64,000 nt of DNA from Marinobacter sp. BW6 (GCF_008107725.1 NZ_VIRN01000064.1:1-64000), one strand, 5' to 3'. Counted from the stretch's first letter, positions 51,159-61,077 are shown. Program-made: numbers and translations. The notes: a model not told the origin generated them from the sequence alone.

Positions 51159-51752
51159 TCAACCCAGCAAATTATCCAGGGGTTGGTCATAGCTGGGGGC
51201 AAACACCTTCAGAAAATAGGCAACCTCTGGCAGCTTGTCCTCGTCCAGCCGCTGGCGAATCTGTCGGGCGGCCGGCTCGAATTCCATATTGCCGGCCCGG
51301 ATCTCCGCCCGGCACTTGAGCCACGCTGACAGCCTGTCGGCGGCCTTGATCAGCTCCTTGTCTTCTGCCGGCAGCTGCGATTCCCGAACATAGGGTGAGA
51401 AATCCTCACGCAGATCCTCCGGTAATAGTGCCAGCAACTCGGCCTCCGCCTTGTGTTCAATGTCCCCGAACGCCTCCCGCATGACCCGGGAATGGTATTT
51501 CACCGGTGTCGGCATATCCCCGGTAATCACTTCCGTCGCATCATGGTAAAGCGCTGCCGCCGCAATACGGTCGGTGTTCACCTGGCCGCCAAAATGCCGG
51601 TTGCGGATGATGGCAAGCGCGTGGGCAAGGGTCGCCACCTCCCAGGAATGGGTGGCAACGTTTTCCTCAATCGCATTTCGCATCAGCCCCCAACGCTTGA
51701 TCCAGCGCAGGCGGGAGACATAGGCGAAAAAATGGCTGGCAACGTTACCCAT
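51159..51752 (-). CDS. yfbR: YfbR-type 5'-deoxynucleotidase (HD domain)
   Basis: 197-aa HD-domain phosphohydrolase that removes phosphate from deoxynucleoside monophosphates in salvage. Visible motifs: NVATHSWEVATLAHALAI, the HD pair in LYHDATEVITGDMPTPVKY and the distal Asp in KAADRLSAW. Length is normal for YfbR. The ATG at 51752 is used (GTG at 51755 adds one residue). Convergent with the SPFH gene. Confidence 0.9.
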   Translation of the reverse strand: MGNVASHFFAYVSRLRWIKRWGLMRNAIEENVATHSWEVATLAHALAIIRNRHFGGQVNTDRIAAAALYHDATEVITGDMPTPVKYHSRVMREAFGDIEHKAEAELLALLPEDLREDFSPYVRESQLPAEDKELIKAADRLSAWLKCRAEIRAGNMEFEPAARQIRQRLDEDKLPEVAYFLKVFAPSYDQPLDNLLG

Positions 51753-51858
51753 CACTTACAGACCTATTTTGCATAAGTTAATAATCTTTTGCTTCAGGCG
51801 CATAAAATTCCCGTGCTATTCTGAATCCGCATTCAATTGTTACATAACCGGGGATATC

Positions 51859-52683
51859 GTGCCCGCTCAAGCGCAGATACGGAAAATGCTGGCCCTCGTT
51901 GCTGCAGCAATTGTGCTGGCAACGGTTCCGGTTTATGCAAACGAAACCGAAATCACTGTGGGCGTCTACCATTTTCCGCCGATCGCCAGTGTGGAACACA
52001 ACGGCGAACCCACAGGCCTTCTTGGAGATCTGCTCCACGAACTTGAGCAAGCCAACCCGACGGTATCCTTCCGGGTCTTTCACACCTCGCCCAAGCGCCG
52101 GTACCTGGATTTCGATGCCGGCCTCTACGACGTCATCTTCTTTGAAAGCCCGGACTGGGGCTGGACCGAGAGAGACGTGGACATCACCCGCCCGATCCTG
52201 GCGGACGAAGAGCTCTATGTCGCTCTCAAGAAGCCCGGTCGGGATGACTCATTCTTTGACGACCTGCAAACCCGATCCATCGTCGCCATCTCCGGCTATC
52301 ACTATGGTTTCACCGGATACGAAACCGACAATTCCGTGCTTGAGCAGAAATTCGACATTGAATTTTCCGACAGCCACAGCCGCAACATAAAGCTGATCAA
52401 GGCCGACCGGCCGTCCGTTGCCGAGGTTGCCATTGTCAGCCACTCCTACCTCCAGAGGCACCTCGAAAATCATCCGGAGGACTGGGGAACGCTGCTGATT
52501 TCCGATGAGCCGGATCAGCGCTATGAACTCAGCATCATCGCCCGAAAAAACGGGGCCGCGAGCTCGGGCGAAATGCTGCAACTGCTGGCGCCGCTGATTG
52601 AGAACGGTCGATACCGGCAACTCGTTGAGAAACGGGGACTAAAGCTACCAGCCGGTTTTCTGACCAGTTTCGAGGCACCCTGA
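51859..52683 (+). CDS. Periplasmic solute-binding protein (SBP_bac_3 type)
   Basis: 274-aa exported protein. After a signal peptide (cut near VYANE) it begins ITVGVYHFPPIASVEHNGEP, the usual start of extracellular family 3 binding proteins, followed by GLLGDLLHELEQ and FDAGLYDVIFFESPDWG. No transporter genes adjoin it, so it may be an orphan sensor-type protein. The GTG at 51859 has GGGGA five bases upstream. It ends 2 nt from the convergent DUF748 gene. Confidence 0.82.
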   Translation: MPAQAQIRKMLALVAAAIVLATVPVYANETEITVGVYHFPPIASVEHNGEPTGLLGDLLHELEQANPTVSFRVFHTSPKRRYLDFDAGLYDVIFFESPDWGWTERDVDITRPILADEELYVALKKPGRDDSFFDDLQTRSIVAISGYHYGFTGYETDNSVLEQKFDIEFSDSHSRNIKLIKADRPSVAEVAIVSHSYLQRHLENHPEDWGTLLISDEPDQRYELSIIARKNGAASSGEMLQLLAPLIENGRYRQLVEKRGLKLPAGFLTSFEAP

Positions 52684-52685
52684 AC

Positions 52686-55505
52686 TCAGCGAACATCCAG
52701 ATTGAACGAGACGATAACGCTACCCTCGCTACCCACGCCCGCGTTGCGGGCCGGATCCAGCAGAAACAACTGATCTGTCGGTACCCCATGGGTTTGTTGC
52801 AGGACATTGCGCAGAGTCACGCCTCGCGAGGAGGCCAGATTACTCAAAGCCTCCGGTGCCAGTGAGCGCTCACCGGCCAGGTAGGCCTCCCGCGCCTCTT
52901 GCCATTCTTCCTCAGACAGCTCCTGCTGACCACCGGCGGTCAGCTCATCCCGCAGCAACGCCAGCCCGTCAGCCTCCGGTTCAACATTACCCCGAATATT
53001 CAACAGCAGGTCGGGCCGTTCCAATAGCGCGTCTGCCAGCGCCGCCAGCTTTTCGGCCTCGCCTTCGGCCAACTGGATACTGCCGGGAATAAAGCCCACC
53101 TTTCCAAGCTCTTCCCCACTCAACCCGGCCAGTTCCGCAATCGAACCGAGCATACTGAACGGGGACGCCGCAGCCTTCGCCAAGAGATTTACAAACGCAC
53201 GCATCACCACCTGTCCAACACGAAAACTCGGGTCGGACAGGTCTCCGCTGATAGGCAGGTCCACTTCGATAACCCCGTTACTGTCACGCAACAGGGCCAG
53301 ACCCAGTTTGACCGGCGCATTCACGGACTGGTCGCTCGCTATGGAGGACCCCAGTTCAAGACGATCCATCACCACCAGATTAGACGCGTCAATCCGAGAG
53401 CCAGCAATTTCATAATTCAGATTAAGGTTCAGTTTGCCACTGTCCACGCCATAGCCCAGGTATCGACCGAAATAGGGAGAGAGCGCGGGCAACGACACAC
53501 CCTGCATCATCAACCGAAGTTCGCTGATATCCTCGGTTCCGAGCGTGCCGATGGTGCCTTCAAAGTCAAGATCCGCCACGCCGCCGACCCGGCCCCGGAT
53601 GGATACCTTACCCTGCTGCGGGGAAATGTTGCTCAGTCCGGTCACGCTACCATTCAACTCATCAAACGACGTGGTGAACGCCGGATCCAGAGTGCGATCG
53701 GTATAGGCCAACTCACCATTTTCAAGCATTAACTGGCCAATGCGGAAAATGAACTCCGGCTCGGAATCGCCTGTTTCCGGTGGTCCGGAAGCTGTTTCCT
53801 CCTGACCGCCGGCGGCTGGCGTTTTGGCGATGCGCTCCACGTTGTGGACGCTGTCGGTATTGCGGACGATGTTGATCGCCGGCTGGGCCAGGGTCACGGT
53901 TCCGATTTCCAGCCGAGCGGGGTAGACGTTGTATTCAATGGGCGCCAGGCGGAGGGTTTGCCAGGACACCAAGGAACCGGAACTGTCGGATAGTTCCAGA
54001 TTCATGCCGGCCACCTCCGCAGTGCCACTGAAGGTGCCAGTGAGAGGTTCCTGCTGGCCGTCGAGATCGAGGTTACCGTCAACACCCAGAGTGCCGCCGG
54101 TAATCGCGAGATTCGCGCCTTCCTGAACGTAGGGCTCGAAGGCAGCCAGAGCCACATCGTTTCCGGAGATGGCGGCCTCCAGCGTAAATGGTGCAGGCGT
54201 TACCTGACCGTTCAACGACAGCCGCCCGCCACTGGCAAGCATTCCGGCCACCTCATAAGAGACCGGTTCCTCAAGTTGATGGCTGAGCTTCCCAATTGAA
54301 ACCGAAAGCTGCTCAAGGGCAATTTCAGCCGCCCTCTCCGGCTGACTGTCTTGCCACAGAACCCGCCCTCCGGAGAGTGCGACACCCTCGACTGACCAGC
54401 GGAATGGCTGGCCACCGGCGGAAGCTTCCCCGTCGCTTTGTGCCTCACCTTCATCGGCTGCCAGAGGCGCCAACCAGTCAATCTCTCCGGTTGAATTCCG
54501 CGCCAGCGCAAGATCCAGGTTGTCCAGGGAAACCTGGCCAATGCTGATTTCCCGCCGGTTCAGGTCGAAACCGATGGCATCCACAGACAGCATGGCGTTG
54601 CTCAACCTGGCCTGCTCGCTCTTCTCATCCAGGGCGATCGCGAGGTTCTCGAGATTCAGCTGGCCATTGGTCGTCTCCAGATAAAAAGTGTCACCGGCCT
54701 GGATTTCATAGTCTGAGCTGAGGGTGACGCTGCCGCCACGCAAATCGTAGGGGAAAAACGGTGCCAGAAAATGGGCCAGGGTTTCATGGTCCACCGAAGA
54801 CACCTTGAGGGTACCGTTGGAGTAAAAAGGTGCAACGCTCAAATCGCCCTGCCACTCGATAGTCTGGCTCCCCAAGGCCGCCAGAAGGGAATAGTCGCTG
54901 TCCTGCCCCTCCCGGCGCCAGGTGGCCAGGTCGTTCAAGGTAAGATCCAGCGGGACGATCCTGAACTCGGCCATTTGCTCCTTGGTGAAATCGCGGAACA
55001 TTATTTCACCGCCGTTGAGCTCAATCCTCCCGAAATAAAGCCTGGGCGGCGCGGCTGTGTCATCCGTTTGCCCAGCTTTCGGCGCTGCCTGGGCAGGTTC
55101 TGGATTGGCCGACTGCCAGTCCCTGGCAAAATTAACGCTGTAGTCTTCCAGCAGGTCCACCCGAACATAAGGCTCGTCCAGTTGGATTGCCTCAAAGCCG
55201 GCAATACCGCGAACCAGCTGGAAAAAGTTCATGTCCACCAGGAGCCGGTCGAAACCGACCACCGGCTCGCCATCATTGTCTGCTGCCGAAAGGCCCAGCG
55301 CTTCGACCTGCAGAGTGAATGGATTGGTTCTGATCTCGGTGATTTCCGCCTGCCAGCCCATACGCTGGTCCAGCTGTTCTGGAACCAACCGCTCCAGCCA
55401 CCAGGGAAGTAACAGGAAACCTGCGAGGGTGTACAGAATCAAAAGGACCAGGAATCCAATCAACAGATTCCTGGACATGTGACTGCGTTGACGGCTCTTG
55501 GCCAC
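52686..55505 (-). CDS. Large DUF748/AsmA-like envelope protein
   Basis: About 939 aa. One membrane anchor (about 10-30; IGFLVLLILYTLAGFLLLP) is followed by a very long periplasmic part built of repeating beta-rich units, typical of DUF748 and the wider AsmA group that bridges inner and outer membrane and moves phospholipid. Near the C-terminus IQLAEGEAEKLAALADAL and NIRGNVEPEADG recall the OmpA-like peptidoglycan-binding fold. AAGGAG stands six bases before the GTG at 55505; the ATG at 55511 directly abuts that site and is less likely. Confidence 0.85.
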   Translation of the reverse strand: MAKSRQRSHMSRNLLIGFLVLLILYTLAGFLLLPWWLERLVPEQLDQRMGWQAEITEIRTNPFTLQVEALGLSAADNDGEPVVGFDRLLVDMNFFQLVRGIAGFEAIQLDEPYVRVDLLEDYSVNFARDWQSANPEPAQAAPKAGQTDDTAAPPRLYFGRIELNGGEIMFRDFTKEQMAEFRIVPLDLTLNDLATWRREGQDSDYSLLAALGSQTIEWQGDLSVAPFYSNGTLKVSSVDHETLAHFLAPFFPYDLRGGSVTLSSDYEIQAGDTFYLETTNGQLNLENLAIALDEKSEQARLSNAMLSVDAIGFDLNRREISIGQVSLDNLDLALARNSTGEIDWLAPLAADEGEAQSDGEASAGGQPFRWSVEGVALSGGRVLWQDSQPERAAEIALEQLSVSIGKLSHQLEEPVSYEVAGMLASGGRLSLNGQVTPAPFTLEAAISGNDVALAAFEPYVQEGANLAITGGTLGVDGNLDLDGQQEPLTGTFSGTAEVAGMNLELSDSSGSLVSWQTLRLAPIEYNVYPARLEIGTVTLAQPAINIVRNTDSVHNVERIAKTPAAGGQEETASGPPETGDSEPEFIFRIGQLMLENGELAYTDRTLDPAFTTSFDELNGSVTGLSNISPQQGKVSIRGRVGGVADLDFEGTIGTLGTEDISELRLMMQGVSLPALSPYFGRYLGYGVDSGKLNLNLNYEIAGSRIDASNLVVMDRLELGSSIASDQSVNAPVKLGLALLRDSNGVIEVDLPISGDLSDPSFRVGQVVMRAFVNLLAKAAASPFSMLGSIAELAGLSGEELGKVGFIPGSIQLAEGEAEKLAALADALLERPDLLLNIRGNVEPEADGLALLRDELTAGGQQELSEEEWQEAREAYLAGERSLAPEALSNLASSRGVTLRNVLQQTHGVPTDQLFLLDPARNAGVGSEGSVIVSFNLDVR

Positions 55506-55590
55506 GGACATCTCCTTATAAACGGCGGATTCCCGGGGCAATCTTGCCCTCCTGCCTGCTCACAAGGATAGTCGGCCTGATGCCGGTTTG

Positions 55591-56877
55591 TCAGCTGTGG
55601 CGGTTATGACCAGGCAACACCAGCTCCGGATCAGCAGCCATGTTTGTGAACTGGCCAATATCGTTCAGGTCTCGCGGTACCATCGCGGCGCGCAACAGCT
55701 TGCGGGTGGAGTTGCCGGTTGCGGGGTACGCAGACTGACCAGCGCGCCAGGTGACTGGCATAGCCGGGGTGCCAATTCGCTCATCAATCTCCCGGAGCCG
55801 CTTGAACATGAACGCGTGCTGACTATCCTCATGATCTGGCACCAGGGCAAAGAAAGAGCTAGCAGAATAGCGGGCCAGAAACACCTGGTCCGACATCTGA
55901 TCCCGCAATGCCTCGCTGACTTCCTTGACCACCGCATTCAACGATTCATTGCCCATGCCCATAGACAGTTCACGGAAATTGGCAATATCCAGATAAATCA
56001 GGGCAAACGCGTTTCCACCTGCGTTGTCCCGGGCCAGGATATCCAGCAGTCGTTGCTCCAGTGCTGAACGGTTGGGCAACCCGGTGACGGCATCAGTAAA
56101 GGCAAGATCTGCCACTCGCTTGTCCTCTTCGGCCTTGAACGCTACGAGTTCACGCTGGTGTTTCACGTCGAGCACTGTCACCACCAACGCGACAGCGAGC
56201 AGGGCAATACAGAAAACGGCCAGGGGAATGCCCATCCAGCCCCCCCGCAGGCCGTTGTCAGCCGCAGGAACGGCGCCTTCCGGGAAGATCATCGCCATCA
56301 TGCCGGTGTAGTGCATGCCACAGATTGCCGCAGCCATAACCAGGGCCGCCACAAACTGGATGACCAGGGAACCGGAGCCCTCCATACCCTGCAGTTTTCG
56401 GCACAGGGCAAGCGCGACCCCGGATGCGACAACAGCAATCACGATGGAAACCAGAAGAAACACGATGTTGAAGGTCGGCGGCGCCGACATACGCATGGCA
56501 TACATGCCGAGGTAATGCATGACCACAATACCGCCTGCCATGGAAAGCGTTGCACCGACGAAAAGCGGAGAGCCCAGCCGCTTACGGCCGATAATATGCA
56601 GGGCAACGCCGGAGGCAAACACTGCAGCAAGCCAGGATATCGCTGTCATGAGGACATCAAACGACATGGCGACGTCCATCGGCATCGCCCGCATGCCGAC
56701 AAAATGCATGGTCCAGACACCGGTTCCCATCAACAGGGCGCCGGCAAGCAACCACTTCCGACGCTCGCCGGTATTGGCATTGGCCAGCCTGGCGCCGAAA
56801 AACAGAGCCGCATAAGCCGCCAGCACTGCGACCAGGAAGGAAGCGACAACAAGGGGCAGATCGTATTCGGACATCAT
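55591..56877 (-). CDS. MHYT-domain membrane protein with degenerate GGDEF
   Basis: 428-aa protein. Seven membrane helices (1-245) hold three MHYT-type motifs (MHFVGMRAM, MHYLGMYAM, MHYTGMMAM) thought to bind copper and sense oxygen, CO or NO. The C-terminal domain (about 265-400) starts like a GGDEF (AFTDAVTGLPNRSALEQRL, FALIYLDIANFRELS), but the active-site loop reads LARYSASSFFALVP where RxGGDEF is expected. It therefore cannot be a normal cyclase; it may bind GTP or c-di-GMP, or signal by protein contact. Confidence 0.88.
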   Translation of the reverse strand: MMSEYDLPLVVASFLVAVLAAYAALFFGARLANANTGERRKWLLAGALLMGTGVWTMHFVGMRAMPMDVAMSFDVLMTAISWLAAVFASGVALHIIGRKRLGSPLFVGATLSMAGGIVVMHYLGMYAMRMSAPPTFNIVFLLVSIVIAVVASGVALALCRKLQGMEGSGSLVIQFVAALVMAAAICGMHYTGMMAMIFPEGAVPAADNGLRGGWMGIPLAVFCIALLAVALVVTVLDVKHQRELVAFKAEEDKRVADLAFTDAVTGLPNRSALEQRLLDILARDNAGGNAFALIYLDIANFRELSMGMGNESLNAVVKEVSEALRDQMSDQVFLARYSASSFFALVPDHEDSQHAFMFKRLREIDERIGTPAMPVTWRAGQSAYPATGNSTRKLLRAAMVPRDLNDIGQFTNMAADPELVLPGHNRHS

Positions 56878-57112
56878 AGTACTCGAACCTTTTTATTGGT
56901 GAGTGCACACAGGCCATTACTGCCTTGTGCCCAACGCTGAACCGGAAAAACGTGCGATTAGATACGCATCAGACGTGAACTGGGTCTCATTCCATTGTTG
57001 GCTTTATGTAACCGACCTAGACACAAGCAGCGCTGACAGCCAGGCCTGAACCCGATATGCTTCGGACTCGTATTTACCCCGGGTTGATTAAACGAATGTC
57101 AGAGGACAAGTT

Positions 57113-57748
57113 ATGGACATCGGCGATATGCGTCGTGATTTCGAGAGCGAGGGGCTGGACCGCGCCGCACTGGAAAACAATCCGGTGAAGCAGTTCCAGA
57201 CCTGGTTTGAAGACGCCCGGGAAGCCGGCATTCTCGAACCCAATGCCATGTCGCTGGCAACAACCGGACAGGACGGCATGCCGGATCTGCGTACCGTATT
57301 GCTGAAGTACTTCGATGACCAGGGCTTCGTGTTCTACACCAATTACGGCAGCCGGAAGGCCCGGGAAATGGAGGAGAACCCTCAGGCGGCCCTGCTGTTC
57401 CCCTGGATTGGTCTGAATCGCCAGGTCCGTATCCAGGGAGCCGTTGAGAAGGTTAGCAAGGCAGAGTCCCTGCGCTACTTCGCATCGCGCCCCAGAGGCA
57501 GTCAGATTGGCGCCTGGGTTTCGGAGCAGAGCAAGGCCATCACGTCCAGAGGATTGCTCGAACAGAAGGTGGCCGAGATCAAGCGCAAATTCAGCGAGGG
57601 CGAAGTGCCTCTACCCAGTTTCTGGGGCGGTTTCCGCATCGTTCCCGACCGTATCGAGTTCTGGCAGGGGCGGCCCAGCCGGCTGCACGACCGCTTTGAA
57701 TATGTGAGGGAAGGCGATGGCTGGCTCATCCAACGACTCCAGCCCTGA
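57113..57748 (+). CDS. pdxH: Pyridoxamine 5'-phosphate oxidase
   Basis: 211-aa FMN enzyme that makes pyridoxal 5'-phosphate in vitamin B6 salvage. Family features: [56 protein letters not shown] and, near the C-terminus, [19 protein letters not shown] with RLHDRFEY. Length is typical. The end overlaps the phosphopantetheinyl transferase start by 32 nt. Confidence 0.96.
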   Translation: MDIGDMRRDFESEGLDRAALENNPVKQFQTWFEDAREAGILEPNAMSLATTGQDGMPDLRTVLLKYFDDQGFVFYTNYGSRKAREMEENPQAALLFPWIGLNRQVRIQGAVEKVSKAESLRYFASRPRGSQIGAWVSEQSKAITSRGLLEQKVAEIKRKFSEGEVPLPSFWGGFRIVPDRIEFWQGRPSRLHDRFEYVREGDGWLIQRLQP

Positions 57749-58475
57749 GGCCAGGCCGGCCATCTGGCTGTGCCATCAGACAGATGGGCCCGAGATTGCC
57801 CACCCACACTGGCTGACCGACTACGAAAGCCATACGGCAAGCAAATTCGGCGGCCCCCGGGAACGGGAGTACCTGTCGAGCCGCTGGCTGATTCGCCAGG
57901 CCATTGGCAAATCAGCTGACGTGTCGCCAGAACTCTGCTGTCCGGTACCGGGGCGCCCCAACGCCTCCGGCACGCCCGAAGGCTGGCGATTATCCCTCAG
58001 CCACAGCCAGGGTCTGTCCGCCTGCGCCACCCAAGCAGGCTCACCCGTTGGACTGGATCTCGAACCTTGCCAGCGCCACGCCCAATGGCAGAAAGTGGCG
58101 AAACGCTGGTTCTCCCCCGTTGAGCAGGAATGGCTGTTTCGCGAAGACGACTCCAACACCTTCCTCAAGGTCTGGACCCTGAAAGAGGCCTGGCTGAAAG
58201 CCACAGGACGGGGCATTGCCGGTAACCTGCAGACACTTGAGGTACGGAAGAACTTTGAGATCTACGGCGACCAGCCCGACCAGGACTGGCAGGCAGCCTG
58301 TTGCTACATTGAAGGTTATCTGGTGACCGTGGTGTATCGGGGAAGCCGGCCGGTATGGCCGGAGATCACCTTGCTTGAACCGCCGCCACAGGACTTTTCC
58401 CTGGTGGATGCCGAGCCCCTGGAAACCTCCTGGGAACCACTGTTCCAGCGTACTATTCGCCGAAAAAGCCCGTAA
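57717..58475 (+). CDS. 4'-phosphopantetheinyl transferase
   Basis: 252-aa Sfp-type enzyme that attaches phosphopantetheine from CoA to carrier proteins. The motifs are [12 protein letters not shown], the magnesium site VGLDLEPC, and [18 protein letters not shown] with the catalytic Glu and Lys. Size suits the Sfp/AcpT class rather than AcpS. No synthase genes lie nearby, so its carrier protein cannot be named. Translationally linked to pdxH by overlap. Confidence 0.93.
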   Translation: MAGSSNDSSPEARPAIWLCHQTDGPEIAHPHWLTDYESHTASKFGGPREREYLSSRWLIRQAIGKSADVSPELCCPVPGRPNASGTPEGWRLSLSHSQGLSACATQAGSPVGLDLEPCQRHAQWQKVAKRWFSPVEQEWLFREDDSNTFLKVWTLKEAWLKATGRGIAGNLQTLEVRKNFEIYGDQPDQDWQAACCYIEGYLVTVVYRGSRPVWPEITLLEPPPQDFSLVDAEPLETSWEPLFQRTIRRKSP

Positions 58476-58508
58476 TCCGGGCCAGACACAGCTAACACAG
58501 GTCGATGT

Positions 58509-59090
58509 ATGGATAACCCCGAACGCTGCCCCTGGTGCGGCGATGATCCGCTTTACGTGCACTATCACGATACCGTGTGGGGCCGCCCCGAATACGATGA
58601 CCTCGCACTGTTCGAAAAACTCTGCCTGGACGGCCAGCAGGCCGGCCTGAGCTGGATTACCATTCTGCGAAAACAGGACAATTACCGCGCAGCCTACGAT
58701 CACTTCGACCCCGAAAAGATCGTCCGTTACGACGATGCCCGGATCGAAGAGCTTCTGGCCAATCCGGGCATCATCCGCAATCGCTTGAAAGTCCATTCCG
58801 TCATCAAGAATGCCCGGGGCTATCTGGATCTTCGGGAACAAGGCATCGGCTTCAGCGATTTCCTCTGGTCCTTTATCGGCAATAAGCCGATTCAGAACCA
58901 CTGGCGCGACTTTTCCGACGTCCCGACCGCCACGGCCGAATCGGAAGCCATGTCGAAAGCCCTTAAGCGGTCCGGGTTTACCTTTGTGGGCCCCACCATT
59001 GTCTACGCCTTCATGCAGGCCACCGGCATGGTGAACGATCACCTGGTTCAATGCCCGCAACACCGGGAGTGCTATTTACTCGGTCAATGA
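58509..59090 (+). CDS. tag: DNA-3-methyladenine glycosylase I
   Basis: 193-aa Tag enzyme that removes 3-methyladenine from alkylated DNA. CPWCGDDPLYVHYHDTVWG opens the family, WITILRKQDNYRAAY and LANPGIIRNRLKVHSVIKNA form the helix-hairpin-helix core, and SGFTFVGPTIVYAFMQATG is conserved. The zinc site uses the first Cys and the HLVQCPQHREC tail. Co-directional with pdxH and the PPTase gene. Confidence 0.96.
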   Translation: MDNPERCPWCGDDPLYVHYHDTVWGRPEYDDLALFEKLCLDGQQAGLSWITILRKQDNYRAAYDHFDPEKIVRYDDARIEELLANPGIIRNRLKVHSVIKNARGYLDLREQGIGFSDFLWSFIGNKPIQNHWRDFSDVPTATAESEAMSKALKRSGFTFVGPTIVYAFMQATGMVNDHLVQCPQHRECYLLGQ

Positions 59091-59147
59091 TCTCAATAGT
59101 CCCCGGGGTCGTAAGATCTGAGGTGTTACAAACCCCGGAGCTTTACT

Positions 59148-59453
59148 GTGCGAATCACCCTCGACCAACTCAGAAGTATGCAGAGTCCGGTTATCGACCT
59201 GCTTGAGATCCTGTCGCTCGAGGGCCAGCATTACATGGCCCGCCTGAGCATGGATGATCAACCCCTGCTGCTTTCCGAAAAGAATGGTACCACCAGCCTG
59301 TTCCGGAGCGCCTGGCAGATACAGGATACCCTGGCATCCTTCGATATCCGGGAAACCCAGGTGGTACACCCCTCCGCCTACCATGAAATGGTCGGTATGG
59401 AACCTGCGGACATTGAACCCATGCGCATCAGGGTACAGAGGCAGAAACCGTGA
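59148..59453 (+). CDS. Small DUF6482-type protein
   Basis: 101-aa soluble protein starting at a GTG (MRITLDQLRSMQSPVIDLLE) with a mixed alpha/beta look and a conserved LLLSEKNGTTSLFRSAWQIQ stretch. It resembles short proteins of pseudomonads and Marinobacter grouped as DUF6482; no function is known. The following gene overlaps it by 4 nt (GTGA), so they are co-translated. Confidence 0.7.
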   Translation: MRITLDQLRSMQSPVIDLLEILSLEGQHYMARLSMDDQPLLLSEKNGTTSLFRSAWQIQDTLASFDIRETQVVHPSAYHEMVGMEPADIEPMRIRVQRQKP

Positions 59454-59908
59454 TCGCAGTAGCAAGACTCGCCATCCTCGTCGGCATCGCAGGTCTGATA
59501 CCGTTTATCGGCCTTCTGGCGGGGCTGTTTTTCATGCCACAGTACAGCGTGGCACTGCTTGGTTACTTCTATCTGTACAGCGCCGGTATCCTGGCGTTCA
59601 TGGCCGGCGTCTACTGGCCTATCGCCATGCAGTTGGACAACTGCTGCTATCCGTTGTCGCCCCTGGTTACCATGTTACTCAGCCAGGTGTTTTTTGTGGC
59701 CGCCGGCATCGGCCTCCTTCTGCCTGTCACCGGCCAGATTTTGCTCTATACCAGCGCCTACCTCGCACTCTACCTGGTGGACGCACGCTGGATGCGGGTC
59801 TACTGGCCCGCCTGGTATTTAAGACTTCGACTGCTTCTTACTTCAGTGGTACTGGTCTGCCAGCTGACCGCGGCCGCGTGGTTCTTCCTTCTCCACGCGG
59901 CACACTGA
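59450..59908 (+). CDS. DUF3429 membrane protein
   Basis: 152-aa protein with five hydrophobic helices, matching DUF3429 (ILVGIAGLIPFIGLLAGLFF, YSAGILAFMAGVYWPIAM, YLVDARWMRVYWPAWYLRLR). No charged active-site cluster is visible beyond the conserved D-x-R near residue 113. Function unknown. Start is GTG overlapping the previous stop. Convergent with the sigma factor gene 33 nt away. Confidence 0.82.
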   Translation: MIAVARLAILVGIAGLIPFIGLLAGLFFMPQYSVALLGYFYLYSAGILAFMAGVYWPIAMQLDNCCYPLSPLVTMLLSQVFFVAAGIGLLLPVTGQILLYTSAYLALYLVDARWMRVYWPAWYLRLRLLLTSVVLVCQLTAAAWFFLLHAAH

Positions 59909-59925
59909 TCGTTTAAGGGAGGGGT

Positions 59926-59948
59926 GAGCCTGATGGATTATCAGGCTC
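59926..59948. terminator. Hairpin at the end of the RpoS-like sigma gene
   Basis: GAGCCTGAT (59926-59934) and ATCAGGCTC (59940-59948) are perfect complements around five bases; the second arm contains the sigma factor stop. There is no T-run, so it is a weak or bidirectional terminator for two convergent genes. Confidence 0.5.
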
Positions 59949-60939
59949 CAAAGGCATCTTCGGGAGTTTCAAAGCGGCTCTGCAATTTCCTCAACGCGGT
60001 TTTTTCGATCTGTCGTACCCGCTCTCGACTGATACCAAGATCATCAGAGATCACCTGCAGGGTTTCCGGTTCCGGCAATCCCAGACCGTAACGCCGTGAC
60101 AAGATGTCCTTCTCCCGATCGCTCAGCTCGCTGAGCATGGATTTAAGCGTTCGCCGGCGATCCCTGTCCGACATCGGGTGGTCCGGCGCCATCTGATCAC
60201 CGGCGTCCAGACTGTCACCCAGGGTCACTGAACCATCTTCCACTAGCGGAACGTCCGTGGACAGCTCTCTGGTCGCCAACGCCCTGAGCTCGCCAATCCT
60301 GGAGGGACTGGCTTCCATCTCACGTGCCAGCTCGGTCTGGGAAGGCGTTCGACCCAGATTCTGGTGCATCCTCAGAGACACTTTGTGCAGCTGACGGATT
60401 TCGTCCACCACGTTCTCCGGTGTGTGCACCAGACGTGTCCCTCGCTGCAGACAACGCTTGACCTCCTCACTGATCCACCAGTAGGCGTACGTGGAGAATC
60501 GGAAGCCCTTGGTCGGATCAAACCTCTCAACGGCCTTTATCAGGCCGACGTTCGCGTCCTGAATAAGATCCGACATGGGAATGCCATGCTGGCCGTAACG
60601 ACGGGCGATGTGCACCGCCAGGCGCAGGTTGCTCTGAATCAGCTTGCGACGACAGGCGGTCGCCAGATGGAAAGCCCGGCGACATCGCGAGGAAAACGCA
60701 CAAGCATCCCCAAGGCTACCGATCACTTCCCGGAACGTCTGCGGAGTATCCTCCGGCAGAGCCAGTTCGGTACTGATGATGCGATAACAAAGTGTCAGTT
60801 TGCGGGAGAGGCGGCGTTCGGCCTCATCTGTCAGCAGTTCATACCGGGACGCATCCCTGAAGTACAGCCCGACCAGGGAATCCCTTTCACCATCGTTGGG
60901 CGTTGTCGGAGACGGTCCCAGCCTTTCGGTCGTTCGCAT
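59941..60939 (-). CDS. RpoS-like group 2 sigma-70 factor
   Basis: 332-aa sigma factor with region 1.2 (LVGLYFRDASRYELLTDEAE), region 2 (NLRLAVHIARRYGQHGIPM, DLIQDANVGLIKAVERFDP, FRFSTYAYWWISEEVKRCL), region 3 and region 4 (DILSRRYGLGLPEPETLQ, ISRERVRQIEKTALRKLQ). It lacks the long region 1.1 and inserted domain of RpoD. RpoS is the closest known type, but the genomic neighbours (no nlpD, surE or mutS) suggest an additional paralogue. Its targets are unknown. Confidence 0.85.
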   Translation of the reverse strand: MRTTERLGPSPTTPNDGERDSLVGLYFRDASRYELLTDEAERRLSRKLTLCYRIISTELALPEDTPQTFREVIGSLGDACAFSSRCRRAFHLATACRRKLIQSNLRLAVHIARRYGQHGIPMSDLIQDANVGLIKAVERFDPTKGFRFSTYAYWWISEEVKRCLQRGTRLVHTPENVVDEIRQLHKVSLRMHQNLGRTPSQTELAREMEASPSRIGELRALATRELSTDVPLVEDGSVTLGDSLDAGDQMAPDHPMSDRDRRRTLKSMLSELSDREKDILSRRYGLGLPEPETLQVISDDLGISRERVRQIEKTALRKLQSRFETPEDAFGA

Positions 60940-61016
60940 GGCTAAGGTACCGGTCAGAATTTACACCAGAGGATACGACGTGCAGAAGCTGATGGATTTA
61001 CCGGGGGAGGGTAGGT

Positions 61017-61053
61017 AAAAACCCACAGGCGACCCGAGTGGTCGGCCTGTGGG
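61017..61053 (-). terminator. Intrinsic terminator after the ectoine aspartate kinase gene
   Basis: CCCACAGGC (61022-61030) and GCCTGTGGG (61045-61053) form the stem; on the minus strand the hairpin is followed by TTTTT (61021-61017). It lies 25 nt after the stop. Confidence 0.88.
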
Positions 61054-61077
61054 TAGTGCTTTCGAGACTACAGCGGC

